Assembly (NCBI GenBank): GCA_030740295.1
Contig: JASLXP010000107.1
Location: 1 to 11,032, forward strand
Reading direction: 5' to 3'
From: Planctomycetota bacterium
GTDB lineage: Bacteria > Planctomycetota > PUPC01 > JACPCR01
DNA length: 11,032 nucleotides
This document shows, one piece after another, positions 1 through 6,693 of the stretch (position 1 is the stretch's first letter; each line of letters starts with the position of its first letter). The notes below the pieces were generated by a model. It was not told the origin of the DNA, searched no databases, and saw only the letters and a program-made list of their open reading frames with translations. A program made the position numbers and the translations under genes.

Positions 1-90
1 AGGACGAAATACTCATCGGGCAATCGCCTTTCGCCGCGGGAAACAATAAACGATGAATCAGCACGAATAGCTCACCGGGTTCAAGAACCG

Positions 91-181
91 CCCTTTCCTC
101 GTTTGTCCGAATCCTTGGGAAACCCACTCAAATGGAAGACCGTTCATCCTCCTTTTCCTTGTTTGTCCAAATCTTTGGGAA
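91..181. repeat. Imperfect 31-bp direct repeat, two copies, 60-bp period
   Basis: Copy 1 is 91-121 and copy 2 is 151-181, separated by 29 bp. They match at 27 of 31 positions. The four differences (93/153, 100/160, 109/169, 114/174) are all transitions, C to T or G to A going from copy 1 to copy 2. The match stops sharply on both sides. Copy 2 lies inside the first codons of the secreted glycosidase-like gene and encodes part of its signal peptide; copy 1 is upstream of the start. The 60-bp period keeps both copies in the same frame. With two copies it is not a CRISPR. It may be a local duplication or two members of a dispersed repeat family. Confidence 0.8.
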
Positions 182-2564
182 GCTCTGCTTTCTCTCCGCC
201 GCGCTCTTCGCCGAGCCCAGCGATCTCAAGCCCTTCGAACAACCACCCGTACCCCCACCAGACAACGTCTGGAAGTTCGACTTTAGCAAGAAAACCACAC
301 CCGTCGGCCAAGGTTTCTACGGAGTATTCCCGGATACCATGTACTCCAAACAGCAGCGCTTCGGATTCATCAAGGCCCGCTACAAACCAGTCGGCTTCGA
401 TCAGAATCGGCGAATCATCCGCGACACACTCGTGGTCGATGATGTCACCCGCGACAACATCTCACGGCTCTGGCCCTTCCACGTGGATCTGCCCAACGGA
501 AAATACAGAGTGTCTGTCCTTACCGGAGCATTCAACAGGCCCGGAGCGAATCGTCCGGACAGCCATTTCAGGCAGTACTCCATTTCCGCCAACAGTGTCG
601 AGCTATACCGGCAGGATGGCACCGTGGAAGAGTTCTACCATCCCGATGGTCGGTACTTTCACAGCTACTATCGGGACTGGCATCCTGATGTGAATCTTTA
701 CAGCGCCGTCATCGACCCATGGATTCCAATGCGTGAAAAGGAAGTCCAGGTAACTGATGGCAAACTGGTCATTCAGTCCACGAGCTATGCAGCCATCAAC
801 GCGCTCTTCGTTTATCCGGCAGACAACCCGAAAGGCAAAAGTGCGATAGACGCCTTCCGAAAGGGTCAGGAAGCGTTTTTCAATGAACAGTTCAAATATC
901 TGCCTTCCTCGGTCGAGCATCCCATGCCGGCTTTGCCGGAGCAGATCGTCGAATCCGGCGCGGTGATGTTCGTGCGTGACGAAGCACTCTCGCTTCGCAC
1001 CGGCACGCGCCCGACACCGCGAGACTTCGGAAGACCCTTGCGGCTCTTCGCCAGCATTGGCGAACGTGAAGCCGGCACCATTGCGGTCACGCCGCTGAAG
1101 GATGTGTCGGGCCCAATAAAGTTGACGGCCACCGATCTGACCGGTGATGGCAACGCAATCATTTCAGGTGCCGCATTCGATATTCGATACATCCGATACG
1201 GCGAGTACCCGGTGCAGGGCGGTTACGGAGTTCGGCCATTTTTTCTAATGCCCTGGATGCCCGACCGCTGGGAGAAGGAACTCACTCGTGGCTTCTGGGT
1301 CGATCTCCATGTACCGGAAGACGCGAAGCCCGGCTCTTACAGTGGACAACTGAAACTTGAGGCTAATAGCCTGAACGCTTCGTTACCCGTCCAGGTACGC
1401 GTGCTCCCGTTGCGGCTTCCCGTGGCCAGACTTCGCGCGGGTGTGTATGCCGGCAACCTGGGAAGCACCACATTTCGTCCATTCCGAACCGCACGCATGC
1501 TTCCTCGCGAGCTCATGCGAAAGGTCCTGCGAACCCGGATGCAGTTCTTTGCGGACCAGGGTTTCACCGGTCTCTACGACAGCCTGCCGTGGTGGCCGCT
1601 TGAATTTAAAGACGGCGAGGTAGTGCCAACCGAGGCCTGGGAAATCTGGAAAGAGTCATTCGAAACATCTAAATCCATTCCAAATTTTTCTGACAGCATT
1701 TTTCATTACTACTGCGGCGGCCCGCAGGTTTTTCCCAAGTGCGAAGGGTTCCTGTCTCGAGGCGCAATCCACAAAATGAAAATGGAGGACATCAAGTTCA
1801 CCGACCAGGCGATCGAGCAGATGTCGAAGATGGTTCAGTGGCTTTACAGGGAAATGCGGGCAAACGGTTATCCGGAGCTGGTATTCTATGTTCAGGATGA
1901 GCTTGGCAATCACGGTACGAAGGGCGCACGCTACGGCCGCGAGCTATTGAAGGCCCTCAACAGAATCCGCAAGCAGGTGCCCGGTGGTTTCCGCACATGC
2001 ATTTCCACGCTAAAAGTAAGCATCGCCCGGGAGTATCTCTCGGAGGCAGACATCGTTCTCCCTAATTCTGCATATCCCGTAACAAGAGAAACCATCGCCG
2101 AACTCCGTGCCAAGGGCGCCACCCTTGGGCTCTACAACATGGGATCGTCACGATTCAGCTACGGTTTCTATCCCTGGCGTGTGGACGCGATCACCCGTGC
2201 ACAATGGTCGTTTTCGTATGACGGCGATTCCGGCGATCCCTTCATTGCCCTCCCGGTGGGCCGGCGTGTTTCGTGTGACAGCCACTTCACCCCGGACTGG
2301 GAGATCCTCCCCTCCATCGGCATGCTGACCTTGCGAGAGGGAGTGGACGATTTCCGATACCTGCAATTGCTCGAAGAAAAGTTGGCGGCCGCAAGAAAGG
2401 CCGGGAAGGAAGACTCAGATGTAGCGAAGAAAGCTGCGGCTGTCATGAAAGAGCTCAAAGCAGCCGTCAGCGAAGACTATCTCGACAAAGCCAACAACTG
2501 GGACAAGAGCACTCTGGATTACTGGCGCTGGCGCGTGGCAGAGGCGGCTATCGGGTTGGAATGA
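132..2564 (+). CDS. Secreted GH123/DUF4091-like glycoside hydrolase
   Basis: An 810-residue protein, probably exported and acting on a polysaccharide or glycan; substrate unknown. Residues about 8-27 form a hydrophobic signal peptide with a plausible cleavage after the LFA before EPSD. Residues about 47-230 look like a beta-sandwich carbohydrate-binding domain: VWKFDF, the phrase FHVDLPNGKYRVSVLTG, then VTDGKLVIQ and a closing INALFVYP, an arrangement also seen at the N-terminus of some polysaccharide lyases and esterases. A second beta-rich domain spans about 270-430 and ends in PGSYSG...VQVRVLPLRLP, the usual lead-in to DUF4091/GH123 catalytic barrels. In the barrel, YVQDELG puts an acidic pair at D589-E590, matching the Asp-Glu pair used by GH123 in substrate-assisted catalysis. 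The end, LTLREGVDDFRYLQLLEEK (732-750), is the characteristic DUF4091 tail. ATG 132 is chosen because it places the signal peptide first; the Shine-Dalgarno (GGGA at 117-120) is weak. It converges on the SNF2 gene. Family placement is fairly sure, activity is inferred. Confidence 0.85.
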   Translation: MEDRSSSFSLFVQIFGKLCFLSAALFAEPSDLKPFEQPPVPPPDNVWKFDFSKKTTPVGQGFYGVFPDTMYSKQQRFGFIKARYKPVGFDQNRRIIRDTLVVDDVTRDNISRLWPFHVDLPNGKYRVSVLTGAFNRPGANRPDSHFRQYSISANSVELYRQDGTVEEFYHPDGRYFHSYYRDWHPDVNLYSAVIDPWIPMREKEVQVTDGKLVIQSTSYAAINALFVYPADNPKGKSAIDAFRKGQEAFFNEQFKYLPSSVEHPMPALPEQIVESGAVMFVRDEALSLRTGTRPTPRDFGRPLRLFASIGEREAGTIAVTPLKDVSGPIKLTATDLTGDGNAIISGAAFDIRYIRYGEYPVQGGYGVRPFFLMPWMPDRWEKELTRGFWVDLHVPEDAKPGSYSGQLKLEANSLNASLPVQVRVLPLRLPVARLRAGVYAGNLGSTTFRPFRTARMLPRELMRKVLRTRMQFFADQGFTGLYDSLPWWPLEFKDGEVVPTEAWEIWKESFETSKSIPNFSDSIFHYYCGGPQVFPKCEGFLSRGAIHKMKMEDIKFTDQAIEQMSKMVQWLYREMRANGYPELVFYVQDELGNHGTKGARYGRELLKALNRIRKQVPGGFRTCISTLKVSIAREYLSEADIVLPNSAYPVTRETIAELRAKGATLGLYNMGSSRFSYGFYPWRVDAITRAQWSFSYDGDSGDPFIALPVGRRVSCDSHFTPDWEILPSIGMLTLREGVDDFRYLQLLEEKLAAARKAGKEDSDVAKKAAAVMKELKAAVSEDYLDKANNWDKSTLDYWRWRVAEAAIGLE

Positions 2565-2662
2565 TTGGCAGGCGCAAAATCAACATGTCCTCTTCGAGAC
2601 AGCGTGACGGCCTCGTCCGGGCTCTGGCGAGGTCGGCAAGGTACGCAGGCGGCGGTTGGAGG

Positions 2663-4492
2663 TCAGTCGGCCACGGGCTCGAATCCCTCTGGCAGGCTGT
2701 CTCCCGCCACCAGGCTTTCCTTGAGGGCGCGAGAGTGTTTGCATGCTCCACGAAAATCAAAGCCAGGGCAGTTGCAGATGACGTCAGGGCCGACCACCTC
2801 CAGGCGGTAGAACTTGTCCTTCTTTGAACTCTCCACCTGGTAGATATCTTTCTCAGGTCCGGAGAGAACTTTGGCCAGCGCGGACAGGGCCTCGGCAGAA
2901 TAGGGCACCTGTTGCCTGCGGGCCTGATTCAAGAGATCGGAATTCTGATCCTCAAAGGTCTCAGTCGCCTGTTTGAGAAGGGCAACAACACGTTGCTCGT
3001 TGAATTCATCCTCTGGCAGGTTACCCAGGCTTGGGCCGATGGTACGCATGATGGATTTGAGCTCACCCAGGACGTCTGCGTTGACGTCCTCTTCGAGAGC
3101 TTTGCCTTCGACGAGCTGATCGACCATGTGCGCTTTTGATATGAGCACGGAACGGACGAACTCATCGATCGTGTCAGCGCCAATCATGTAGGTCACGTTC
3201 ACCGACTGTGTCTGGCCGATGCGGCAGGCGCGGTCTTCGGCCTGCCAGTGATTAGCGGGCACCCAGTCGAGGTCATTGAAAACCACCTGCCTCCCCGCCG
3301 TCAGGTTGAGGCCCGTGCCGCCGGCCTGGATGTTTGCGATGAGCACTCGGACGTCTTCGTCCTGTTGAAACTGATCGGCGATGTCCTGCCGTTGAGCGGG
3401 CGGTGTGTCCCCCTCGATGGCCACTCCAATCTCTTCGTAATGCTCGCGCAGGCGCAGAACGGCCTCCTTGTAGCAGGAAAAGATGATCGCTTTCTCGCCC
3501 TGCTCGATGACACCATCGACGAAATTCCAGGTACTGCGCACCTTCGCTGTGGCCAGTTTTCGGCGCGCGGTACTGAGCCCTCCGAGCAACACTCCCTGGC
3601 GCCTTCTCCGAGCCTGCAGTTCCTCTTCCGTCAGCTTTTCGGTGGAACTTCCCTGCTCTCGATTCTTGAGTGATAAACGCATCAGCGCGTGCATAAAACC
3701 GCGAATCTCTCTCGCCGTGCCAGGCGGGACGTCCACCTCGAGCCACGTGCGGAACTTCGGCGGAAGATCCAATACCTCGTCCTTGTTGCGGCGGATCATG
3801 ATGCCGTGAAGCTGCACGGCCAACTCACCCAGATTGCTCGCGCCGTCGGTGACCCATCCATACTCGCCTTTGTAGGCAGCGCAATATCGACGGGCAAAAG
3901 TCAGAAAGCTCTTGCCCATGGGATGCTGCACAAGCTGCAAAAGCGGAAAGAGATCTCGGGGACGGCTGGTCAGGGGAGTGCCCGTGAGCGCGTGAATCAT
4001 CGGGTCTGTGTTGACTGACTTGATCAGCTTGTTGGAAAGCTGATTCCGCTTGCTTCGATAGTTCTTCAGGTAGTGGGCCTCATCGAAAACCATACCCGAC
4101 CAGCCATGCAGCTTGAGCGCGTCTGCGTGTTTGCCGAGAATGTCGTAATTGATGATTACCCAGTCTTTCCAACCGAGGTCGGGGGGCATTCCCGGGCCGA
4201 CGATGGTTGGCTTTGCATCTGGTTTGACGATGAGGATCTCACGGGCCCAGTTTCGCTTTACCGAGGCAGGACAGACCACCAGGTACGGCCCGACCGGTTC
4301 GGATTCCGTAAGAGCGACCACGGACTGTCGGGTCTTTCCAAGCCCCATGTCATCGGCCAGGATGGCGCGGCGTCGTGCCAGCAAAAAGGCGATGCCTTCA
4401 ATCTGGTGCGGGTAGAGTCCCTCGGCCATCCTCCGGGCCCGGCGTAATGCCTCTTCACGAACTTCGGTCGATGGGGGAATGTGCTTGGCCAT
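2663..4492 (-). CDS. SNF2-family DEAH helicase with C-terminal SWIM zinc finger
   Basis: A 609-residue Swi2/Snf2-type ATPase, expected to translocate on double-stranded DNA and remodel protein-DNA complexes in the cytoplasm. All helicase motifs are visible: Q-motif region LYPHQIEGI (27-34), Walker A DDMGLGKT (47-54), DEAH 137-140, LTGTP 169-173, IIFS 336-339, QAGGTGLNL 389-397, and HWQAEDRACRIGQ 415-427, whose spacing and DRACRIGQ sequence are diagnostic of SNF2 rather than other superfamily 2 helicases. The C-terminus holds C573, C575, C584 and H586 in the CxC...CxH pattern of a SWIM zinc finger, a nucleic-acid or protein-binding module that in many bacterial SNF2 proteins sits at the N-terminus. 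A charged linker (about 455-545) lies between. The start is fixed: the in-frame codon two before ATG 4492 is a stop. No clear Shine-Dalgarno. It stands alone, with no nuclease or methylase beside it, so I do not assign it to a defence system. Role in repair, recombination or transcription is unknown. Confidence 0.93.
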   Translation of the reverse strand: MAKHIPPSTEVREEALRRARRMAEGLYPHQIEGIAFLLARRRAILADDMGLGKTRQSVVALTESEPVGPYLVVCPASVKRNWAREILIVKPDAKPTIVGPGMPPDLGWKDWVIINYDILGKHADALKLHGWSGMVFDEAHYLKNYRSKRNQLSNKLIKSVNTDPMIHALTGTPLTSRPRDLFPLLQLVQHPMGKSFLTFARRYCAAYKGEYGWVTDGASNLGELAVQLHGIMIRRNKDEVLDLPPKFRTWLEVDVPPGTAREIRGFMHALMRLSLKNREQGSSTEKLTEEELQARRRRQGVLLGGLSTARRKLATAKVRSTWNFVDGVIEQGEKAIIFSCYKEAVLRLREHYEEIGVAIEGDTPPAQRQDIADQFQQDEDVRVLIANIQAGGTGLNLTAGRQVVFNDLDWVPANHWQAEDRACRIGQTQSVNVTYMIGADTIDEFVRSVLISKAHMVDQLVEGKALEEDVNADVLGELKSIMRTIGPSLGNLPEDEFNEQRVVALLKQATETFEDQNSDLLNQARRQQVPYSAEALSALAKVLSGPEKDIYQVESSKKDKFYRLEVVGPDVICNCPGFDFRGACKHSRALKESLVAGDSLPEGFEPVAD

Positions 4493-4495
4493 GGG

Positions 4496-4503
4496 TCACG
4501 TGA
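4496..4503. promoter_or_regulatory. 8-bp perfect palindrome next to the SNF2 start
   Basis: TCACGTGA is a perfect palindrome whose near edge is 3 bp from the SNF2 start codon, covering the place where a ribosome binding site would be. It could be a half of an operator or chance; an 8-bp palindrome alone is weak evidence. Confidence 0.2.
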
Positions 4504-4649
4504 TTAGAGATTTACTGCTGAACTTCTGCGCGGTGTGCGTGAACACCTCTTAATCCTCGGTTGCGGCCGAAGGCTGCCGTAAGATGAGTGTGCAAAGACA
4601 TTGCATGTGAAGCATCCTAACGATAAGACAATCCAACCGTGATTGCGTC

Positions 4650-4668
4650 ACTGAGTCAGTCATATAGT
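4650..4668 (+). promoter_or_regulatory. Possible operator and -10 element of the small gene
   Basis: ACTGAGTCAGT (4650-4660) is an inverted repeat with 5-bp arms around a single base. It lies directly before TATAGT (4663-4668), a good match to a -10 hexamer, 27 bp before the ATG at 4696. No good -35 hexamer sits at 16-18 bp spacing, so the promoter, if real, may need an activator or use a different sigma factor. The placement would suit a repressor binding over the promoter. Confidence 0.25.
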
Positions 4669-4687
4669 TCGACGATAACCTCAGAAA

Positions 4688-4693
4688 GAAGGA
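4688..4693 (+). promoter_or_regulatory. Ribosome binding site deciding the small-gene start
   Basis: GAAGGA lies 2 bp before ATG 4696. The spacing is short, but it is the only purine-rich site here and it favours the internal ATG 4696 over an upstream in-frame ATA at 4639, which has no ribosome binding site. Confidence 0.5.
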
Positions 4694-4695
4694 AT

Positions 4696-4920
4696 ATGAA
4701 GGAACTCGATACTCAGACCACCAAAGACAGGTCGAGTAGAGGCCCGGCATGGAAGGCCGCGGAAGAGTACGGCTTCGATATGTCCATCGTCGAAGCCAAT
4801 CTTTTGAAGACACCTGCGGAACCTGTCAGGCAACATAGCGAGGCGCTCGAGCTGGGCCTGAAGCTGCGTAAGGCGATGGAGGAGGCACGTGCTCAAGGCT
4901 ATACAAGAGGGACCGGGTAG
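4696..4920 (+). CDS. Small antitoxin-like hypothetical protein
   Basis: A 74-residue, charged, mostly helical protein without a signal peptide or membrane segment. Its core reads YGFDMSIVEANL, then LKTPAEPVRQHSEALELGLKL and RKAMEEARA. This resembles a widespread family of short proteins with the pattern 'D-S-x-x-E-x-N-L-x-x-T-P-x-E-R-x-x-x-H-x-x-A-L', often annotated as hypothetical and, from memory, sometimes found just before nucleotidyltransferase-like genes, where an antitoxin-type role has been suggested. Here no such partner follows: the next gene, an FGE, is on the opposite strand and ends 5 bp away. It is therefore either an orphan or a solitary regulator. One family position usually Arg after TPxE is Pro here (TPAEP). 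The start at ATG 4696 rests on the GAAGGA site; 19 further codons upstream are open but begin with ATA and look non-coding. Function not known. Confidence 0.6.
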   Translation: MKELDTQTTKDRSSRGPAWKAAEEYGFDMSIVEANLLKTPAEPVRQHSEALELGLKLRKAMEEARAQGYTRGTG

Positions 4921-4925
4921 CGATC

Positions 4926-5990
4926 TCATGGATCCCTGACGCAGCGAAACCCTACGTGATTCGTACTTGTGTCCGGTGAATTCTTGTCCCTCGCGCTGGG
5001 GCGGTATCGAGTACAGTAAGAATCACAGCAGAGGTAGGAGCCGCCCTTCATGACGCGCTTGGCAATGTTGGGCTCTGATGGGTCGTAGCTGTCCTTTGGG
5101 CCTTTCGGGTTCTTCTCTGGGCTCTTGAGGTAGTAGTCAGGCCGATACCAGTCGGAGCACCACTCCCAGACATTGCCGGACATGTCGTAAAGACCGAAGG
5201 GATTCGGTTCGAACGACTTTACCGGCGCCAGGCCCTGGAAACCGTCATCCCCGTTGTTTACGTTCGGGAAGTCGCCCTGCCACGTGTTCGCCGGCCACTT
5301 GCCATCGATGAGTTTGTGGTCGCCCCAGACGTAACGTTTGCTTTTCATTTTGCCGCGGGCCGCGCATTCCCATTCGGCCTCAGTCGGCAAACGTCCCCCC
5401 GACCATTTCGCATATTCGGTCGCGTCAAACCAGGAGACATGCAAAACCGGGAGGTCTTCCTTTCCTTTGATGCTGCTGCCGGGTCCGGCCGGCTGTCTCC
5501 AATTCGCGTTCTCCTTATATTCCCACCACTGCAGAAAATTGGATTTGTCTGTTACCTCTCGATCGGGCCTGCGAAAGCAGACTGAGCCCACTTTAAGCTC
5601 CTCAGGTGGCACGCCAGGAAAATCCTCTGGCTCAGGCTGCCTCTCAGCAGTCGTCACATAACCTGTCTCTTCAACAAATCTGGCAAACTGCGCGTTCGTC
5701 ACTTCGTGTTCATCCATCCAGAAGCCATCCACCGTCACCTCGTGTGGAGGGCCTTCTTCGTTGTAGCCAGGCTCGAACGCGCCCATGATAAATGTGCCAC
5801 CAGGTATCCACACCATGCCAGGCGGCGCGTCTGCCTTCGAGGGGGCCGTTGTATGTTCAACCGGTGACGCCTCCGGGTTTTTCGAACGAACATCTATTCT
5901 GCTGGCCGCCATGAATGCTCCCATCGCGACGAGCACGGCGATTCCGCCAATGATCTTTTTCTCAATTGGTATCTTTTGAATCGACGGCAT
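4926..5990 (-). CDS. Formylglycine-generating enzyme (SUMF1/FGE family), membrane-anchored
   Basis: A 354-residue enzyme predicted to oxidise the active-site cysteine of type I sulfatases to formylglycine, using O2 and copper. Residues 11-30 are two lysines followed by a hydrophobic stretch (IIGGIAVLVAMGAFMAAS), an uncleaved anchor or signal peptide; a linker to about 56 follows. The FGE fold spans about 57-352: PGMVWIPGGTFIMG, HEVTNAQFARFVEETGY, SNFLQWW, ANWRQP, SWFDATEYAKWSGGRLPTEAEWE, ANTWQGDFP, PFGLYDMSGNVWEW and the closing GFRCV. In GGSYLCCDSYCTRYR, C321 and C326 align with human SUMF1 Cys336 and Cys341, the copper-binding catalytic pair. Many FGE-fold proteins lack this pair and are not maturases, so this one is likely genuine. 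C322 is an extra adjacent cysteine. The codon before ATG 5990 is a stop, fixing the start; no Shine-Dalgarno is apparent. A Cys-type sulfatase lies 1.2 kb away and is the obvious candidate client, although the FGE anchor and the leaderless sulfatase imply different compartments. Confidence 0.92.
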   Translation of the reverse strand: MPSIQKIPIEKKIIGGIAVLVAMGAFMAASRIDVRSKNPEASPVEHTTAPSKADAPPGMVWIPGGTFIMGAFEPGYNEEGPPHEVTVDGFWMDEHEVTNAQFARFVEETGYVTTAERQPEPEDFPGVPPEELKVGSVCFRRPDREVTDKSNFLQWWEYKENANWRQPAGPGSSIKGKEDLPVLHVSWFDATEYAKWSGGRLPTEAEWECAARGKMKSKRYVWGDHKLIDGKWPANTWQGDFPNVNNGDDGFQGLAPVKSFEPNPFGLYDMSGNVWEWCSDWYRPDYYLKSPEKNPKGPKDSYDPSEPNIAKRVMKGGSYLCCDSYCTRYRPSARDKNSPDTSTNHVGFRCVRDP

Positions 5991-6122
5991 CTATGGTCTG
6001 TAATGTCTGCTATTGCTCAGTTGGCAAGCACAATCGCTGCCTGACAACATTTTGAGTTCAATTCAGGTCTGAGCCACGCATTCTAGGTATCTGGCGCGGC
6101 TTCACCTGCAAAACGAAAAGGC

Positions 6123-6126
6123 AAGG
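6123..6126 (+). promoter_or_regulatory. Shine-Dalgarno of the HAD phosphatase gene
   Basis: AAGG lies 6 bp before ATG 6133, a normal spacing. A second ATG at 6128 gives only ATG-AAA-TGA, so 6133 is the real start. Confidence 0.55.
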
Positions 6127-6132
6127 TATGAA

Positions 6133-6693
6133 ATGAGCGATGGTTCCGATTCCAAACCAGGCCCCGCAGTCTTCCTTGACAGAGACGGAACGATTAATGT
6201 TGACGTTCCCTACGTCGGCGATCCTGACGAAATCAAACTTCTTCCGAATGCTGTGGCGGGATTGTGCCGTCTGCGGGACATGGGGTTTGCGCTGGTCATC
6301 GTCACGAATCAATCGGGAATCGGGCGGGGCTACTTTACCGAGGAGGACTTCCATCAGGTGCAGTCCCGTCTTTTTGAACTGTTTGAACCGTCCGGAATCT
6401 CGTTTCTCGATGCATTCTTCTGCCCCTTTCACCCCGAGGCGAAACTGCCGGAGTACCGTCGTGTTTCGGAAGATCGAAAACCCTCGCCTGGCATGCTTCT
6501 GAAGGCCGCTGCCAAACATGGCCTGGACAGGGATCGCTCTTTCATGATCGGCAATTCCGAGACTGACATTGAAGCAGGCCAGAAGGCGGGATGCCGTACC
6601 ATTCGGCTCTGCGAATCAAAGGCCGAAACAAAGGCGGACTTCATTGCGGCAGACCTCCTCGAAGCCTCTCGAATCATTGAAGCGAATACATAA
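6133..6693 (+). CDS. HAD-IIIA phosphatase, GmhB/HisB-N-like
   Basis: A 186-residue cytoplasmic HAD phosphatase of the histidinol-phosphate/heptose-bisphosphate phosphatase group, about the length of GmhB. Motif I is FLDRDGT with the nucleophile D16 and acid/base D18; motif II is VTNQSGIGRG (T58, N59); RKP (115-117) supplies the motif III lysine. GmhB removes the 7-phosphate from D-glycero-D-manno-heptose 1,7-bisphosphate in making the LPS inner core or S-layer sugars. Two departures stand out. Of the usual zinc ligands CxH...CxC, C97 and H100 (as CPFH, one residue wider than, or offset from, the CPHH of E. coli) remain, but the CxC just before RKP is replaced by S112-E113-D114. Motif IV reads GNSETD, so the magnesium-binding Asp of GD is N141, leaving D145. 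The zinc loop length is retained. It may therefore have another substrate or reduced activity, and no heptose genes lie nearby. Its stop overlaps the next start by one base (TAATG), indicating an operon. Confidence 0.85.
   Translation: MSDGSDSKPGPAVFLDRDGTINVDVPYVGDPDEIKLLPNAVAGLCRLRDMGFALVIVTNQSGIGRGYFTEEDFHQVQSRLFELFEPSGISFLDAFFCPFHPEAKLPEYRRVSEDRKPSPGMLLKAAAKHGLDRDRSFMIGNSETDIEAGQKAGCRTIRLCESKAETKADFIAADLLEASRIIEANT

Noticed and set aside
3..56. Possible C-terminal end of an upstream gene (17 codons and TGA)
   Set aside because: Too short to tell from chance; other frames also stop nearby and no family can be recognised.
91..181. CRISPR-like repeat-spacer-repeat
   Set aside because: Only two copies, imperfect, overlapping a coding start and with no cas genes.
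1..693. Frame +1 is open from the window edge to 693
   Set aside because: It is rich in Ser, Pro and Thr, overlaps the clear glycosidase-like gene in another frame, and matches no family I know; it is the third-position shadow of that gene.
2611..2632. Hairpin CCTCG...CGAGG between the convergent glycosidase-like and SNF2 genes
   Set aside because: Five-base-pair stem without a T-run on either side; too weak to call a terminator.
3248..3809. Long antisense and alternative-frame ORFs within the SNF2 gene
   Set aside because: The SNF2 reading frame has every motif; the others have no recognisable motifs and follow from codon bias.
4563..4577. GCGGCC-GAA-GGCTGC hairpin in the SNF2 leader region
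   Set aside because: Short stem containing a G-T pair and a 3-base loop, and no T-run; no regulatory family recognised.
2663..4920. A defence island with SNF2 helicase and antitoxin-like gene
   Set aside because: The two genes are divergent, and no nuclease, methylase, toxin or phage-related gene is seen nearby.
6058..6519. 153-codon ORF antisense to the HAD gene
   Set aside because: It covers the opposite strand of catalytic motifs in the HAD gene and has no motif or ribosome binding site of its own.
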